NCBI RefSeq assembly: GCF_037977385.1
Contig: NZ_CP150277.1
Location: 930,001-994,000 of the forward strand
Length of the DNA: 64,000 nucleotides
Reading direction: 5' to 3'
DNA from: Terribacillus sp. FSL K6-0262
GTDB lineage: Bacteria > Bacillota > Bacilli > Bacillales > Amphibacillaceae
Positions within the stretch are counted from its first letter, which is position 1. Every line of letters starts with the position of its first letter. Both the position numbers and the translations under genes were made by a program. Positions 8,873 to 18,875 of the stretch are shown in pieces. Under the pieces are notes generated by a model that had not been told where the DNA came from, made no database searches, and worked only from the letters and a program-made list of their open reading frames with translations.

Positions 8873-9535
8873 ATGGAAAACAGATGGGATCATGTAGATG
8901 CTTTGTTTTTAGATCATTTGCTGCTTGCCGGCGAGGACCATGATTATGTATTGACGGCGAACCGAAACGCCGGTTTGCCTCAGATCGATGTTTCTCCTCT
9001 GCAAGGGAAGCTTTTGCACTTGCTGGCGAAAATCAAGGGTGCTAAGCACATCCTGGAAATCGGCACCCTTGGCGGCTACAGCACCATTTGGCTGACCAAA
9101 GCCCTTCCCGTTTCAGGAAAATTGTACACACTGGAAGCCAATCCTGATTTTGCTGAAGTCGCCCGAAGCAATATTGCCAAAGCTGGACTGCAGGACAAAG
9201 CAGAAGTGGTAGTCGGTAAAGCTATCGATACACTGCCTGTATTGTATGACAAGCAGAAGAATGTTTTTGATTTCATCTTCCTCGATGCCGATAAACAGAG
9301 CTATCCTGAATATCTCAAATGGGCAGTGAAATTAGCAGCACCTGGGGCAGTCATCGTTGCCGATAACGTTGTCCGAAAAGGCGAAGTGGCAAATGAGCAT
9401 AGCACGGATGAGCGTGTGCAAGGCGTACAGCAGTTTCTCAAAATGCTTTCCGAAGAACCCCGCATCGAAGCCACCGCTGTGCAGACAGTCGGCAGCAAAG
9501 GCTATGATGGATTTGTCCTCGGGTATGTAAAATAA
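8873..9535 (+). CDS. SAM-dependent O-methyltransferase (class I, CCoAOMT-like)
   Basis: A 220-aa Rossmann methyltransferase of the caffeoyl-CoA/catechol O-methyltransferase family. Motif I is ILEIGTLGGYSTIWL (about residues 60-74), the acidic SAM-ribose site YTLEANPD follows, and FIFLDADKQSYPEYL carries the metal-binding aspartate typical of cation-dependent members. ATG 8873 is preferred over ATG 8864, because AGAGGGG is 9 nt upstream of the former and abuts the latter. It is divergent from dgkB, monocistronic and terminated by a strong hairpin. The acceptor substrate is unknown. Confidence 0.85.
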   Translation: MENRWDHVDALFLDHLLLAGEDHDYVLTANRNAGLPQIDVSPLQGKLLHLLAKIKGAKHILEIGTLGGYSTIWLTKALPVSGKLYTLEANPDFAEVARSNIAKAGLQDKAEVVVGKAIDTLPVLYDKQKNVFDFIFLDADKQSYPEYLKWAVKLAAPGAVIVADNVVRKGEVANEHSTDERVQGVQQFLKMLSEEPRIEATAVQTVGSKGYDGFVLGYVK

Positions 9536-9548
9536 TCGCCAGGGAAAG

Positions 9549-9579
9549 GACGCATTGATTATTTTGATGCGTCTTTTTT
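9549..9579 (+). terminator. Rho-independent terminator of the methyltransferase gene
   Basis: GACGCAT and ATGCGTC flank an 11-nt loop and are followed by six T, 14 nt after the stop codon. Confidence 0.85.
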
Positions 9580-9720
9580 ATGAAGCAATACACTTGCTGT
9601 CAGAGCTATGGCCATCAGTATGCTTTCACTGCTTGATTGCAGCTATACAAAAACAGCGATCAAAAATATAGTAAGTAAACCAAGTCGTATGGTTCCAGAT
9701 ATAGCTATCTGCCACCTGCC
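9559..9720 (-). pseudogene. Degenerate small membrane protein with an in-frame TAG
   Basis: Immediately after the hydrolase stop, one minus-strand frame encodes two hydrophobic segments: IRLGLLTIFLIAVFV, then a TAG codon, then SILMAIALTASVLLHKKDASK and TAA, all in the same frame. It looks like a two-helix membrane protein of about 50 aa broken by a nonsense codon. No ATG precedes the first segment; GGTGG stands before an ATA where a start would be expected. Its end overlaps the convergent terminator. Confidence 0.4.
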
Positions 9721-10427
9721 TCATTCACCGCTGCTTCCAAATTGCTTGCTCAGCCAAGACTTGAGCCCCTCCACCATATCATCTGTAAACTGATGATTGA
9801 CTTCATTGTAGATATCAAACGTAATATGCGGGCTGCTGCAGTGCGCGTAATACGCATATTGCCCAGAGGAATCCACTATATGATCATTATCTCCATGCAT
9901 AAGTAAAACAGGTTTGCCGCTATATGTATAATTTATCGGATCATACGCTTCAAGCATCGATCTTTCGATAGATGTCATTCTCCTTCTTCCGTCGGCACTC
10001 CTGAAAAACTCCTCCGCAACTACGAATGCGCCGGATCCATTCACATTTACCAAGCCTTGTATTTCTGGATTCTTTGCTAAAATACTGCTTGCTATAAAAC
10101 CGCCCATGGAACTGCCAATGACAAGGATGTCCTTCCTATTCACTTTCAGATCAGCTAACAAGATCTCGAATTCATCGACTTCTGGAATACTGTCTCCCAG
10201 AATAACCGCTGACGTATCTGCCCATCAAAGTAATTATCTAAAATCCCTCTGCTATCGTGATGGATTATATCTGGTAAAACCACTGTATACCCTAGTTCTT
10301 TCAGCTCGGCTGCAAGCTCATAATATCCTGCTGTACTGCCCGCCCAGCCGTGATAAATGACAAGTATGGGTGCCTTCTGGTTTGTACCTTGAAAAAAATG
10401 ATAAGGCAGTCCCTGGTTATGTACCAT
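9721..10427 (-). pseudogene. Frameshifted alpha/beta hydrolase (YitV-like)
   Basis: Two overlapping frames together make one esterase/prolyl-oligopeptidase-like hydrolase of about 235 aa. The first (ATG 10427, GGAGG 7 nt upstream) gives the YHGWAG oxyanion motif and ends at about 10155 after NYFDGQIRQRLFWETV. The second resumes at IPEVDEFEILLADLK and carries the nucleophile elbow GSSMGG, the acid in HGDNDHIV and the histidine in NHQF. One base is missing near 10187 (total length is 2 modulo 3). All catalytic elements survive, so the lesion is recent or a sequencing error. If intact, it would be a cytoplasmic esterase. Confidence 0.75.
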
Positions 10428-10506
10428 GCTTTTTCCTCCCCCCTTTTCTGATAGTCTACCAAATATCACATGCACATTGGAGACGGTAATGAAAACTTCC
10501 ATACAT

Positions 10507-10536
10507 GAAAAAGGACCTGCCCCAAAGGCAGGTCCT
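10507..10536 (-). terminator. Rho-independent terminator of gatCAB
   Basis: A perfect 9-bp stem, GGACCTGCC with GGCAGGTCC, with a short loop and then five T on the minus strand, directly after the gatB stop. Confidence 0.9.
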
Positions 10537-10541
10537 TCTCA

Positions 10542-11972
10542 TTAGCGTTTATTCATTTCCGCAATCAGGATTTTATTAACCATCGGCGGGTTGGCTTGGC
10601 CTTTTGTCTGTTTCATGACTTGGCCGACCAGGAAGCCGAGGGCACGGTCTTTCCCGTTCTTGAAGTCGATGACGGACTGTTCGTTCTGATCAAGGATCGC
10701 TGTGATGATTTCAGTCAGCTGGCCTTCATCAGAGATTTGGACAAGTCCTTTGTCTTTGACGATCTGTTCTGGATCGCCACCGTTCTCGACAAGCTCAGCG
10801 AATACCTTCTTCGCCATCTTGGAGGAAAGGGTGCCATCTTCGATCAATGTGATCATTTTTGCCAGTCCCTCCGGTGTCAATGCGATATCGGAAAGATCTT
10901 TCTGCTGCTTGTTCAAGTAGGCAGAAACCTCACCCATCAGCCAGTTGGAAGCTGCTTTCGCATCGGCGCCAGCTTTCAATGTCGCCTCGAAGAAGTCGGA
11001 CATTTCCACGCTGAGCGTCAGCACCATTGCGTCGTATGCAGGCAAGCCCAGCTCATTCACATAGCGGGCCTTCCGGGCATCCGGAAGCTCAGGGATGGAC
11101 GCACGGATGCGTTCCTTCCATTCGTCATCGATATACAACGGAACAAGATCCGGCTCTGGGAAGTAGCGATAATCGTCAGAACCTTCTTTGACACGCATCA
11201 GGACCGTCTCTTTGGTGGACTCGTCATAACGGCGTGTTTCCTGCAGGATTTCACCGCCGGCAAGCAAGACCTTCTGCTGGCGTTTTTCTTCGAATTCAAG
11301 GCCTTTTTGGACGAATGCGAAGCTGTTCAAGTTCTTCAGTTCTGCTTTTGTACCAAATTCCTCTTGTCCGATCGGACGCAGGGAAATGTTGGCGTCACAG
11401 CGCAGGGAACCTTCCTCCATTTTCACATCGGATACACCGGTGTACTGGATGATGTTGCGCAGCTTCTCAAGATACGCGTACGCCTCTGCCGGTGTGCGAA
11501 GATCCGGCTCGGACACGATCTCGATCAATGGTGTACCTTGACGGTTGTAATCGACAAGGGAGTATCCGTCGCCTGTATGGGACAGTTTACCAGCGTCCTC
11601 CTCCATGTGGATACGTGTGATACCGATTTTCTTCTTGTACCCATCCACTTCGATTTCGATCCAGCCATTCTCGCCGATCGGCTGATCGAATTGTGAAATC
11701 TGGTAAGCTTTCGGGTTATCCGGATAGAAGTAGTTCTTCCGGTCGAATTTTGTATGCGTTGCGATTTCACAGTTAAGCGCCATCGCGGCCTTCATTGCAA
11801 AGTTCACTGCTTCTTTATTCAAGACTGGAAGCACACCAGGGTACCCAAGATCGATCGGGTTGGTGTTTTCATTTGGTTCGGCACCGAATGCATTTGGGCT
11901 CGGGCTGAAAATCTTGGACTTCGTCTTCAGCTCCACGTGTACCTCGAGTCCGATGATAGTTTCGAAATTCAT
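10542..11972 (-). CDS. gatB: Aspartyl/glutamyl-tRNA amidotransferase subunit B
   Basis: The tRNA-binding kinase subunit of GatCAB, which phosphorylates and then amidates Glu-tRNA(Gln) and Asp-tRNA(Asn). It is 476 aa, normal size. The N-terminal cradle domain has [17 protein letters not shown] and [18 protein letters not shown], and the C-terminal tail domain (about residue 330 on) is the YqeY-like tRNA-recognition module. ATG 11972 overlaps the gatA stop by 4 nt, so translation is coupled. It is last in gatC-gatA-gatB. Confidence 0.97.
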   Translation of the reverse strand: MNFETIIGLEVHVELKTKSKIFSPSPNAFGAEPNENTNPIDLGYPGVLPVLNKEAVNFAMKAAMALNCEIATHTKFDRKNYFYPDNPKAYQISQFDQPIGENGWIEIEVDGYKKKIGITRIHMEEDAGKLSHTGDGYSLVDYNRQGTPLIEIVSEPDLRTPAEAYAYLEKLRNIIQYTGVSDVKMEEGSLRCDANISLRPIGQEEFGTKAELKNLNSFAFVQKGLEFEEKRQQKVLLAGGEILQETRRYDESTKETVLMRVKEGSDDYRYFPEPDLVPLYIDDEWKERIRASIPELPDARKARYVNELGLPAYDAMVLTLSVEMSDFFEATLKAGADAKAASNWLMGEVSAYLNKQQKDLSDIALTPEGLAKMITLIEDGTLSSKMAKKVFAELVENGGDPEQIVKDKGLVQISDEGQLTEIITAILDQNEQSVIDFKNGKDRALGFLVGQVMKQTKGQANPPMVNKILIAEMNKR

Positions 11973-13435
11973 CCTTTTACGCCTCCCAATGCCGGTTTCT
12001 GTTTGTGATGATCTGTCGCTTGCTCGAATGCATAAGCAGCGCGGTAGACCGTCGCCTCATCAAAGTGCTTCCCGATGATTTGCAAGCCGATCGGCAGCCC
12101 TTCGCTTGAGAATCCGCAAGGCAGGGAGATTCCCGGCACGCCCGCAAGGTTCACAGGGATCGTCAGGATATCGATTGCGTACATTGTCAATGGATCTTCG
12201 ACTTTTTCGCCTACTTTGAAGGCTGGTGTCGGAGTTGTCGGTCCAACGATGACATCATAATCCTCGAACACCTTGTCAAAGTCATTCTTGATCAAAGTAC
12301 GTGCCTTTTGGGCTTTCTTATAATACGCATCGTAATAGCCGGAGCTAAGCGCGAACGTACCAAGCATGATGCGACGTTTTACTTCCTCGCCGAAACCATC
12401 GCGGCGGGAATATTTGAACACGTCGATCATATTTTCCGCCTGAGTGGAGCGAACACCATAACGGACGCCGTCAAAACGCGCGAGGTTGGCAGATGCTTCA
12501 GATGAAGACAGCAAGTAGTATGCTGCCACTGCATAACGGGAATGCGGAAGGGAAACTTCTTCCCATGTTGCGCCAAGATCTTCATAAACTTTCAAGGCAG
12601 CTTTGATGGAATCACGGACTTCATCGGAAACACCTTCGCCGAGATACTCGGAAGGCACAGCGATGCGAAGTCCTTTGACATCCTGCTTCAAAGCTTCTGT
12701 GTAATTCGGGATTTCCACATCGGCACTGGTGGAATCCATTTCATCATGACCTACGATTGCCTGCAGCAGGTGTGCGTTATCTTCTACCGTACGAGTCATC
12801 GGACCGATTTGATCCAGGGAAGATGCAAATGCAACGAGACCGAAACGGGAAACAAGACCGTATGTAGGCTTCAATCCGACGACACCGCAGAATGCTGCTG
12901 GTTCACGAATGGAACCGCCTGTATCGGAACCCAGGGAGAAGAATACCTCTCCTGCAGCTACAGCAGCTGCAGACGCACCGCTGGAACCGCCTGGAACATA
13001 ATCTGTGTTCCAAGGATTGCGAGTAGTGAAGTACGCGGAGTTCTCATTGGAAGAACCCATCGCGAATTCATCCATGTTCAATTTCCCGATTGTGACAGTC
13101 TTCTTGTCCTTCAGCTTGGAAACGACCGTTGCATCGTAAAGCGGGTCCGTGAAGTTATCAAGGAACTTACTCGCACAAGTGGTGCGAAGACCTTTCGTCA
13201 CGATATTATCCTTGATACCGATCGGAATACCGAATAACGGGTTGTCGCTGTCCTGCTCGTCCAATTCCTTGGCAGCCGCCCGTGCATTTTCTTCATCAAG
13301 TGTCAAGAAAGCTTTCACTTCATCGTCTACTTCCTTGATGCGCGCATAGGAAGCATCCACAAGATCCGTAACCGTGATCTCTTTGTTATGTAGCTTTTCC
13401 TGCAATTCTTTCAATGTATAATCAAACAAAGACAT
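11969..13435 (-). CDS. gatA: Glutamyl-tRNA(Gln) amidotransferase subunit A
   Basis: Glutaminase subunit of GatCAB that supplies ammonia. It is 488 aa. Amidase-signature catalytic residues are visible: lysine in [10 protein letters not shown] (about 79), the cis-serine in [14 protein letters not shown] and the nucleophilic serine in [15 protein letters not shown]. The frame is open 31 codons upstream, inside gatC, but ATG 13435 has GGAGG at 6 nt and matches the family start [11 protein letters not shown]. It starts 11 nt after the gatC stop. Confidence 0.97.
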   Translation of the reverse strand: MSLFDYTLKELQEKLHNKEITVTDLVDASYARIKEVDDEVKAFLTLDEENARAAAKELDEQDSDNPLFGIPIGIKDNIVTKGLRTTCASKFLDNFTDPLYDATVVSKLKDKKTVTIGKLNMDEFAMGSSNENSAYFTTRNPWNTDYVPGGSSGASAAAVAAGEVFFSLGSDTGGSIREPAAFCGVVGLKPTYGLVSRFGLVAFASSLDQIGPMTRTVEDNAHLLQAIVGHDEMDSTSADVEIPNYTEALKQDVKGLRIAVPSEYLGEGVSDEVRDSIKAALKVYEDLGATWEEVSLPHSRYAVAAYYLLSSSEASANLARFDGVRYGVRSTQAENMIDVFKYSRRDGFGEEVKRRIMLGTFALSSGYYDAYYKKAQKARTLIKNDFDKVFEDYDVIVGPTTPTPAFKVGEKVEDPLTMYAIDILTIPVNLAGVPGISLPCGFSSEGLPIGLQIIGKHFDEATVYRAAYAFEQATDHHKQKPALGGVKG

Positions 13436-13446
13436 AATCTTCCTCC

Positions 13447-13737
13447 TCAGTCCAAAATCGACGGCACACGGAACTGGCCATCCTTCTGATCCGGTGCATT
13501 TTTCAATGCATCCTCCCGGTCGATCCACTTGCGCGGTTCATCTTCACGCATGACATTCTTCAAATCAAGCACGTGTGTCGTAGGTTCAACATTATCTGTA
13601 TCAAGCTCATTCAAAAGCTCGGCATATCCAATGATAGCATCGAGTTCCTTCGTCATCTTTTCCGCTTCTTCATCTGTGATTGCAAGACGCGCCAAATGCG
13701 CTACATGCAATACCTGTTCTTTTGTAATCTCTGACAT
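13447..13737 (-). CDS. gatC: Glutamyl-tRNA(Gln) amidotransferase subunit C
   Basis: Small belt-like subunit that wraps GatA and GatB and stabilises the complex. It is 96 aa, the same size as B. subtilis GatC. It begins [18 protein letters not shown] and contains the conserved [18 protein letters not shown] region. ATG 13737 is chosen because GGAGG stands 7 nt upstream; the seven-codon extension has no site. It is first gene of the operon. Confidence 0.95.
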   Translation of the reverse strand: MSEITKEQVLHVAHLARLAITDEEAEKMTKELDAIIGYAELLNELDTDNVEPTTHVLDLKNVMREDEPRKWIDREDALKNAPDQKDGQFRVPSILD

Positions 13738-13870
13738 ACTGTCACCTCCGGAATTCACCTTACATGTATATAAAAATGATCATAGCAAAAGGAGCTGCCG
13801 TAAAGCAACCAGACTATAACATATAACTATTTTAGCACCTTTTGACCGCCAAACAAAGCCAAGCACGATA

Positions 13871-13908
13871 AAAAGAAAAAGCCCGCCTTATCTCATGATA
13901 AAGCGAGC
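13871..13908 (-). terminator. Rho-independent terminator after the peptide-precursor gene
   Basis: On the minus strand, GCTCGCTTTATC pairs over 12 positions (two G-U) with GATAAGGCGGGC, followed by TTTTTC. It ends the regulator-peptide unit 90 nt past the peptide stop. Confidence 0.85.
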
Positions 13909-13997
13909 GATTGAGGGTCTTACTTAAGGGAAATAGTACTTAGTGTATTTATTCGGCGAAGGAATGGATTATCCTTCTAGGAAACTATAAATTAATA

Positions 13998-14132
13998 TTA
14001 GAAATTAGATAGTTTGATGGAAAGTACACCAGGAGTTGCTTCCAATGCTCCATCATTTGAATTAGAACTTCCAACTACTGTACTGATACCTAGAACTGCA
14101 ATTAGACCAGTAACTACCAATAGTTTTTTCAT
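13998..14132 (-). CDS. Putative secreted signalling-peptide precursor of the HTH-TPR regulator
   Basis: A 44-aa ORF with GGGGAG 7 nt before its ATG, starting 13 nt after the stop of the HTH-TPR regulator. It begins MKKLLVV, has a continuous hydrophobic segment to about residue 21, and ends in a polar tail (SNSNDGALEATPGVLSIKLSNF). That is the architecture of Phr, NprX and PapR pro-peptides: exported, trimmed, reimported and bound by the partner's TPR domain. The active peptide is probably in the last ten residues; ending in Phe recalls PapR. No such sequence is known to me, so the signalling role is inferred from form and position. Confidence 0.75.
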   Translation of the reverse strand: MKKLLVVTGLIAVLGISTVVGSSNSNDGALEATPGVLSIKLSNF

Positions 14133-14145
14133 AAATAATCTCCCC

Positions 14146-15411
14146 TTAAAATTTTAAAAGTTTTTGATAACTAGAACTTGCCAACTTATAGAAATGAGCA
14201 GCATTCTTATATTTCTTTAATTTTTCAAAGTGTTCTCCAATCATATTAGCATAATTAACAATGTTGGCATAATCACTTTTTTCTTCTAAGTACGGTAAAA
14301 ATTCATTAATAATTGTATGCTCAAGTTGATTGTATTCTTTATAAATTGCGTATTTGTACACATCCAACTCAAGTTTAAATGTTCGTTTGTTATGAACCGG
14401 AAGCTCTTCTACAAGTTGGTAGTTTTGTTCGAGAATTTCTTTAGCCTCATTTAATCTTCCGCTATTATAATATTCCTTAATTAAAGAAATAACTGTATTA
14501 ATTTGGGTAGCTGTAACATTACTCCCCATCGCATAAGCTTGTTCGAGATATCTTATAGCTTCCTCGCTTTCACCTAGTGTGGAGTGTAAGTATCCTAAAT
14601 TATGATTAGATAGTTGAATTACTTCCGAGTTTTCAGTTATCTCCCCGAGATGTTTCGCCATATTATATTGTTTTATTGCCATATCAATCATGTGCATTCT
14701 TCGATAGCTAATACCCAGGAGAATATGGCACTGTGCACATCTAACAAAGTTATAGTTTTGTCTAAAGACATCAAGTGCCTTATTGGCATGTTCCATTGAT
14801 TTAAGATTGTTAATCAATCTAGTATGAGTGACTGCTAAAGTATAATGGATATCGGCTATATCTGTTTCGGTCAACTCAATATTTTTTATAAGTGATTCGG
14901 CAATCTCATAATAATGAAGTGCTTTGACATTATCATCTTCATTTATTTGATAATAATTACCTAAGTACTTATTCCAAAAGAAATTTTGTTTAGAATCAAA
15001 AGAATACTCCAGATTTCTTAGCTTTTCTATTTGCTCTTTGGTTTTCTGTTCATCGTTACTAACCAAATAGTATCTAACTTTGTGAATCTCAAAAAGAATT
15101 TCGTAATCAGAATTGCTATTCTTAAATAATTGCTCTAATTCCTGGAATCTTGCTTTCTGTTCTTCTCTACTTTTCGTAACATAAAGAAGCGCAAACCATT
15201 CTTCCGCCTTCTCCTTGATCATATCCTCGTTTTCTGCATTGAGCTGAATACCGAGTCGTTCGCATAATAATGCGATGACTTCCGGGCTGGCGTCGGTTTT
15301 TTGATTTTCGATTTTGGACAGATAGGATTCTGAAACAATACCCGCTGCTAGGTCTTCTTGCGTCATGTTTTGCTTTATTCTATGTAGTTTAATTAAAGGG
15401 CCGATTTCCAT
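14146..15411 (-). CDS. HTH-TPR transcriptional regulator of the RRNPP (NprR/PlcR) type
   Basis: A 421-aa protein close to NprR in length. Residues 1-60 form an XRE-type helix-turn-helix (LIKLHRIKQNMTQEDLAAGIVSESYLSKIE). The rest is a succession of TPR-like helical pairs (for example ALHYYEIAESLI, AIKQYNMAKHLGE, AIRYLEQAYAMG). Such proteins bind DNA and a small reimported peptide. ATG 15411 is chosen for GAGGTG at 8 nt and because it begins exactly at the HTH. The gene and its peptide partner are AT-rich compared with gatC and camS on either side and interrupt the usual camS-gatC neighbourhood, suggesting acquisition. Targets are unknown beyond a likely self-operator. Confidence 0.85.
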   Translation of the reverse strand: MEIGPLIKLHRIKQNMTQEDLAAGIVSESYLSKIENQKTDASPEVIALLCERLGIQLNAENEDMIKEKAEEWFALLYVTKSREEQKARFQELEQLFKNSNSDYEILFEIHKVRYYLVSNDEQKTKEQIEKLRNLEYSFDSKQNFFWNKYLGNYYQINEDDNVKALHYYEIAESLIKNIELTETDIADIHYTLAVTHTRLINNLKSMEHANKALDVFRQNYNFVRCAQCHILLGISYRRMHMIDMAIKQYNMAKHLGEITENSEVIQLSNHNLGYLHSTLGESEEAIRYLEQAYAMGSNVTATQINTVISLIKEYYNSGRLNEAKEILEQNYQLVEELPVHNKRTFKLELDVYKYAIYKEYNQLEHTIINEFLPYLEEKSDYANIVNYANMIGEHFEKLKKYKNAAHFYKLASSSYQKLLKF

Positions 15412-15517
15412 TTGGGCTACACCTCGAAACATTTTTTTCTTTCTGAGTAAGAGCTTGTGCCCAAGACCATTGCTGGGATGTGTTCCTGCTTTCATTCTAA
15501 CATATCCCAGCTTTAAG

Positions 15518-15595
15518 TATATTGGGAAAGTAGGGATTAAAGAGTATGCTTCTGTACCTATTTCCCAATTATACTTTCCTAGTCTTGTCTTTAAA
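15518..15595 (-). promoter_or_regulatory. Promoter and inverted-repeat operator of the HTH-TPR regulator
   Basis: On the minus strand, TTTAAA (15590-15595), 16 nt, then TATAAT (15568-15573). The -10 lies in one arm of a 17-nt inverted repeat, 15557-15573 against 15518-15534 (consensus TATAATTGGGAAATAGG, 15 of 17 matching), with a 22-nt spacer. This suggests autoregulation. Confidence 0.55.
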
Positions 15596-15627
15596 TGTGA
15601 ATTTTTGTCTTTTTTTGTATGGCTTCT

Positions 15628-16842
15628 TTAATTAAGGATATACACTTCCGGTTCTTTTGTGTCTTTCTCCCTCGTAATGATTGCTTCTGTCTTATCATTG
15701 GAGGTGATGTTGATTTCCAGATCATAGTAATTCGGGAAGATGTCCATGACTTGGCTGTATGCATATTGCGTGAAAGCGACCACTTCAGCATTCCCTTCAA
15801 ATTGGATCGGGATTTCGATCGTAAGTTTTTTCAGCTCATCATCCTGATAGAATCCTCTTCCGACCATGCCGGTGTAATTCGGGAAGAAGCTGGACACCTT
15901 CGTTTCGAAAGCGGATATATATTGGCTTTCATCTGGATGATCCTTTTCTGCCGCATCGGATGGGAACAAGACATTCTCCTCATTGATCTTGTCCCAGTCC
16001 CCGACCGAGCTGCTGCCTTCTTCTACGGTTGTTTCAGCAACGAAGTTGCCTGGAACGACCGATTCCTTCTTGGCTTCCCGGTAAACGGCGATATGAATCG
16101 GAACTTCGGATAATCCATCCATTCCTCGCATTCTTTCGACAATCTTCTTGGCCATTTCGTTTGCTTGTGCAAGCATCTCATCCTCTGGGATATCCTCACG
16201 ATATGGTCCTTTGCCGCCAGTTGTGAACTGGTATTCCGACTTCATCGCAAGGGCGATGGAAACGCCGCCCAATGTGATATCGCCATTGTCATCCTCGACC
16301 ATATAGTCCTGCTCCAGGATGTGAGAAAGATATTTGGGATTTTTGCGGAAGTCCTCCTCGGAAGCTTTGTCTTCATCCAGTTCCGGATTCAGTCCAAGCT
16401 CCTTCGCTTTTTCATCCTCGGTGATTTCTCCCTTATCGTTTTCCTTGGCTTTGGCGTATCGGCCGATCCAGCTGTAAAGCGTATCGCTATCCAGCATTTG
16501 CCCTTCACGGAAATAGTAATCTTCCGGACTGAAAACATCCTTCGAATGATTCCGCAGTCCTTCTTCGACCTCATCGATATCCAAACGGTTGGCGATTTGG
16601 TTGATGATCACGCCTCGGGCAGCGCTTGTCTCATAGTTGACGACACCCTTGGATTTTCCCTTCTCATAAGGAAGCAATACTTTATATTCCTCATCCGAGT
16701 AGTTGTAGCTGGAAACGACGGATGTTTTTTCCCCGCCATCCGCCGTTTCCTGCTTGACCTCTTCTTCCCCGCCGCCAGACGGACCGCAGCTTGCCAGCAA
16801 AATGAGTGCCCCTATACTAAGAACACCTGCTAATTTCTTCAT
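15628..16842 (-). CDS. camS: CamS-family sex-pheromone lipoprotein
   Basis: A 404-aa membrane-anchored lipoprotein. The signal peptide ends in the lipobox LLASC (Cys about 19) and is followed by a Gly/Ser/Glu-rich linker and the CamS domain. In staphylococci and enterococci the processed signal peptide of this family is a conjugation pheromone; the role of the protein itself is unclear. ATG 16842 has GAGGGG 7 nt upstream. It starts 13 nt after ligA and closes the pcrB-pcrA-ligA-camS operon (B. subtilis YerH). Confidence 0.92.
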   Translation of the reverse strand: MKKLAGVLSIGALILLASCGPSGGGEEEVKQETADGGEKTSVVSSYNYSDEEYKVLLPYEKGKSKGVVNYETSAARGVIINQIANRLDIDEVEEGLRNHSKDVFSPEDYYFREGQMLDSDTLYSWIGRYAKAKENDKGEITEDEKAKELGLNPELDEDKASEEDFRKNPKYLSHILEQDYMVEDDNGDITLGGVSIALAMKSEYQFTTGGKGPYREDIPEDEMLAQANEMAKKIVERMRGMDGLSEVPIHIAVYREAKKESVVPGNFVAETTVEEGSSSVGDWDKINEENVLFPSDAAEKDHPDESQYISAFETKVSSFFPNYTGMVGRGFYQDDELKKLTIEIPIQFEGNAEVVAFTQYAYSQVMDIFPNYYDLEINITSNDKTEAIITREKDTKEPEVYILN

Positions 16843-16855
16843 GTGTTTCCCCTCT

Positions 16856-18871
<2,016 letters not shown>

Positions 18872-18875
18872 TCAG

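Noticed and set aside
10596..11696. A 366-codon plus-strand frame opposite gatB
   Set aside because: Antisense shadow of a highly conserved gene; no promoter or ribosome site, and low-quality protein composition.
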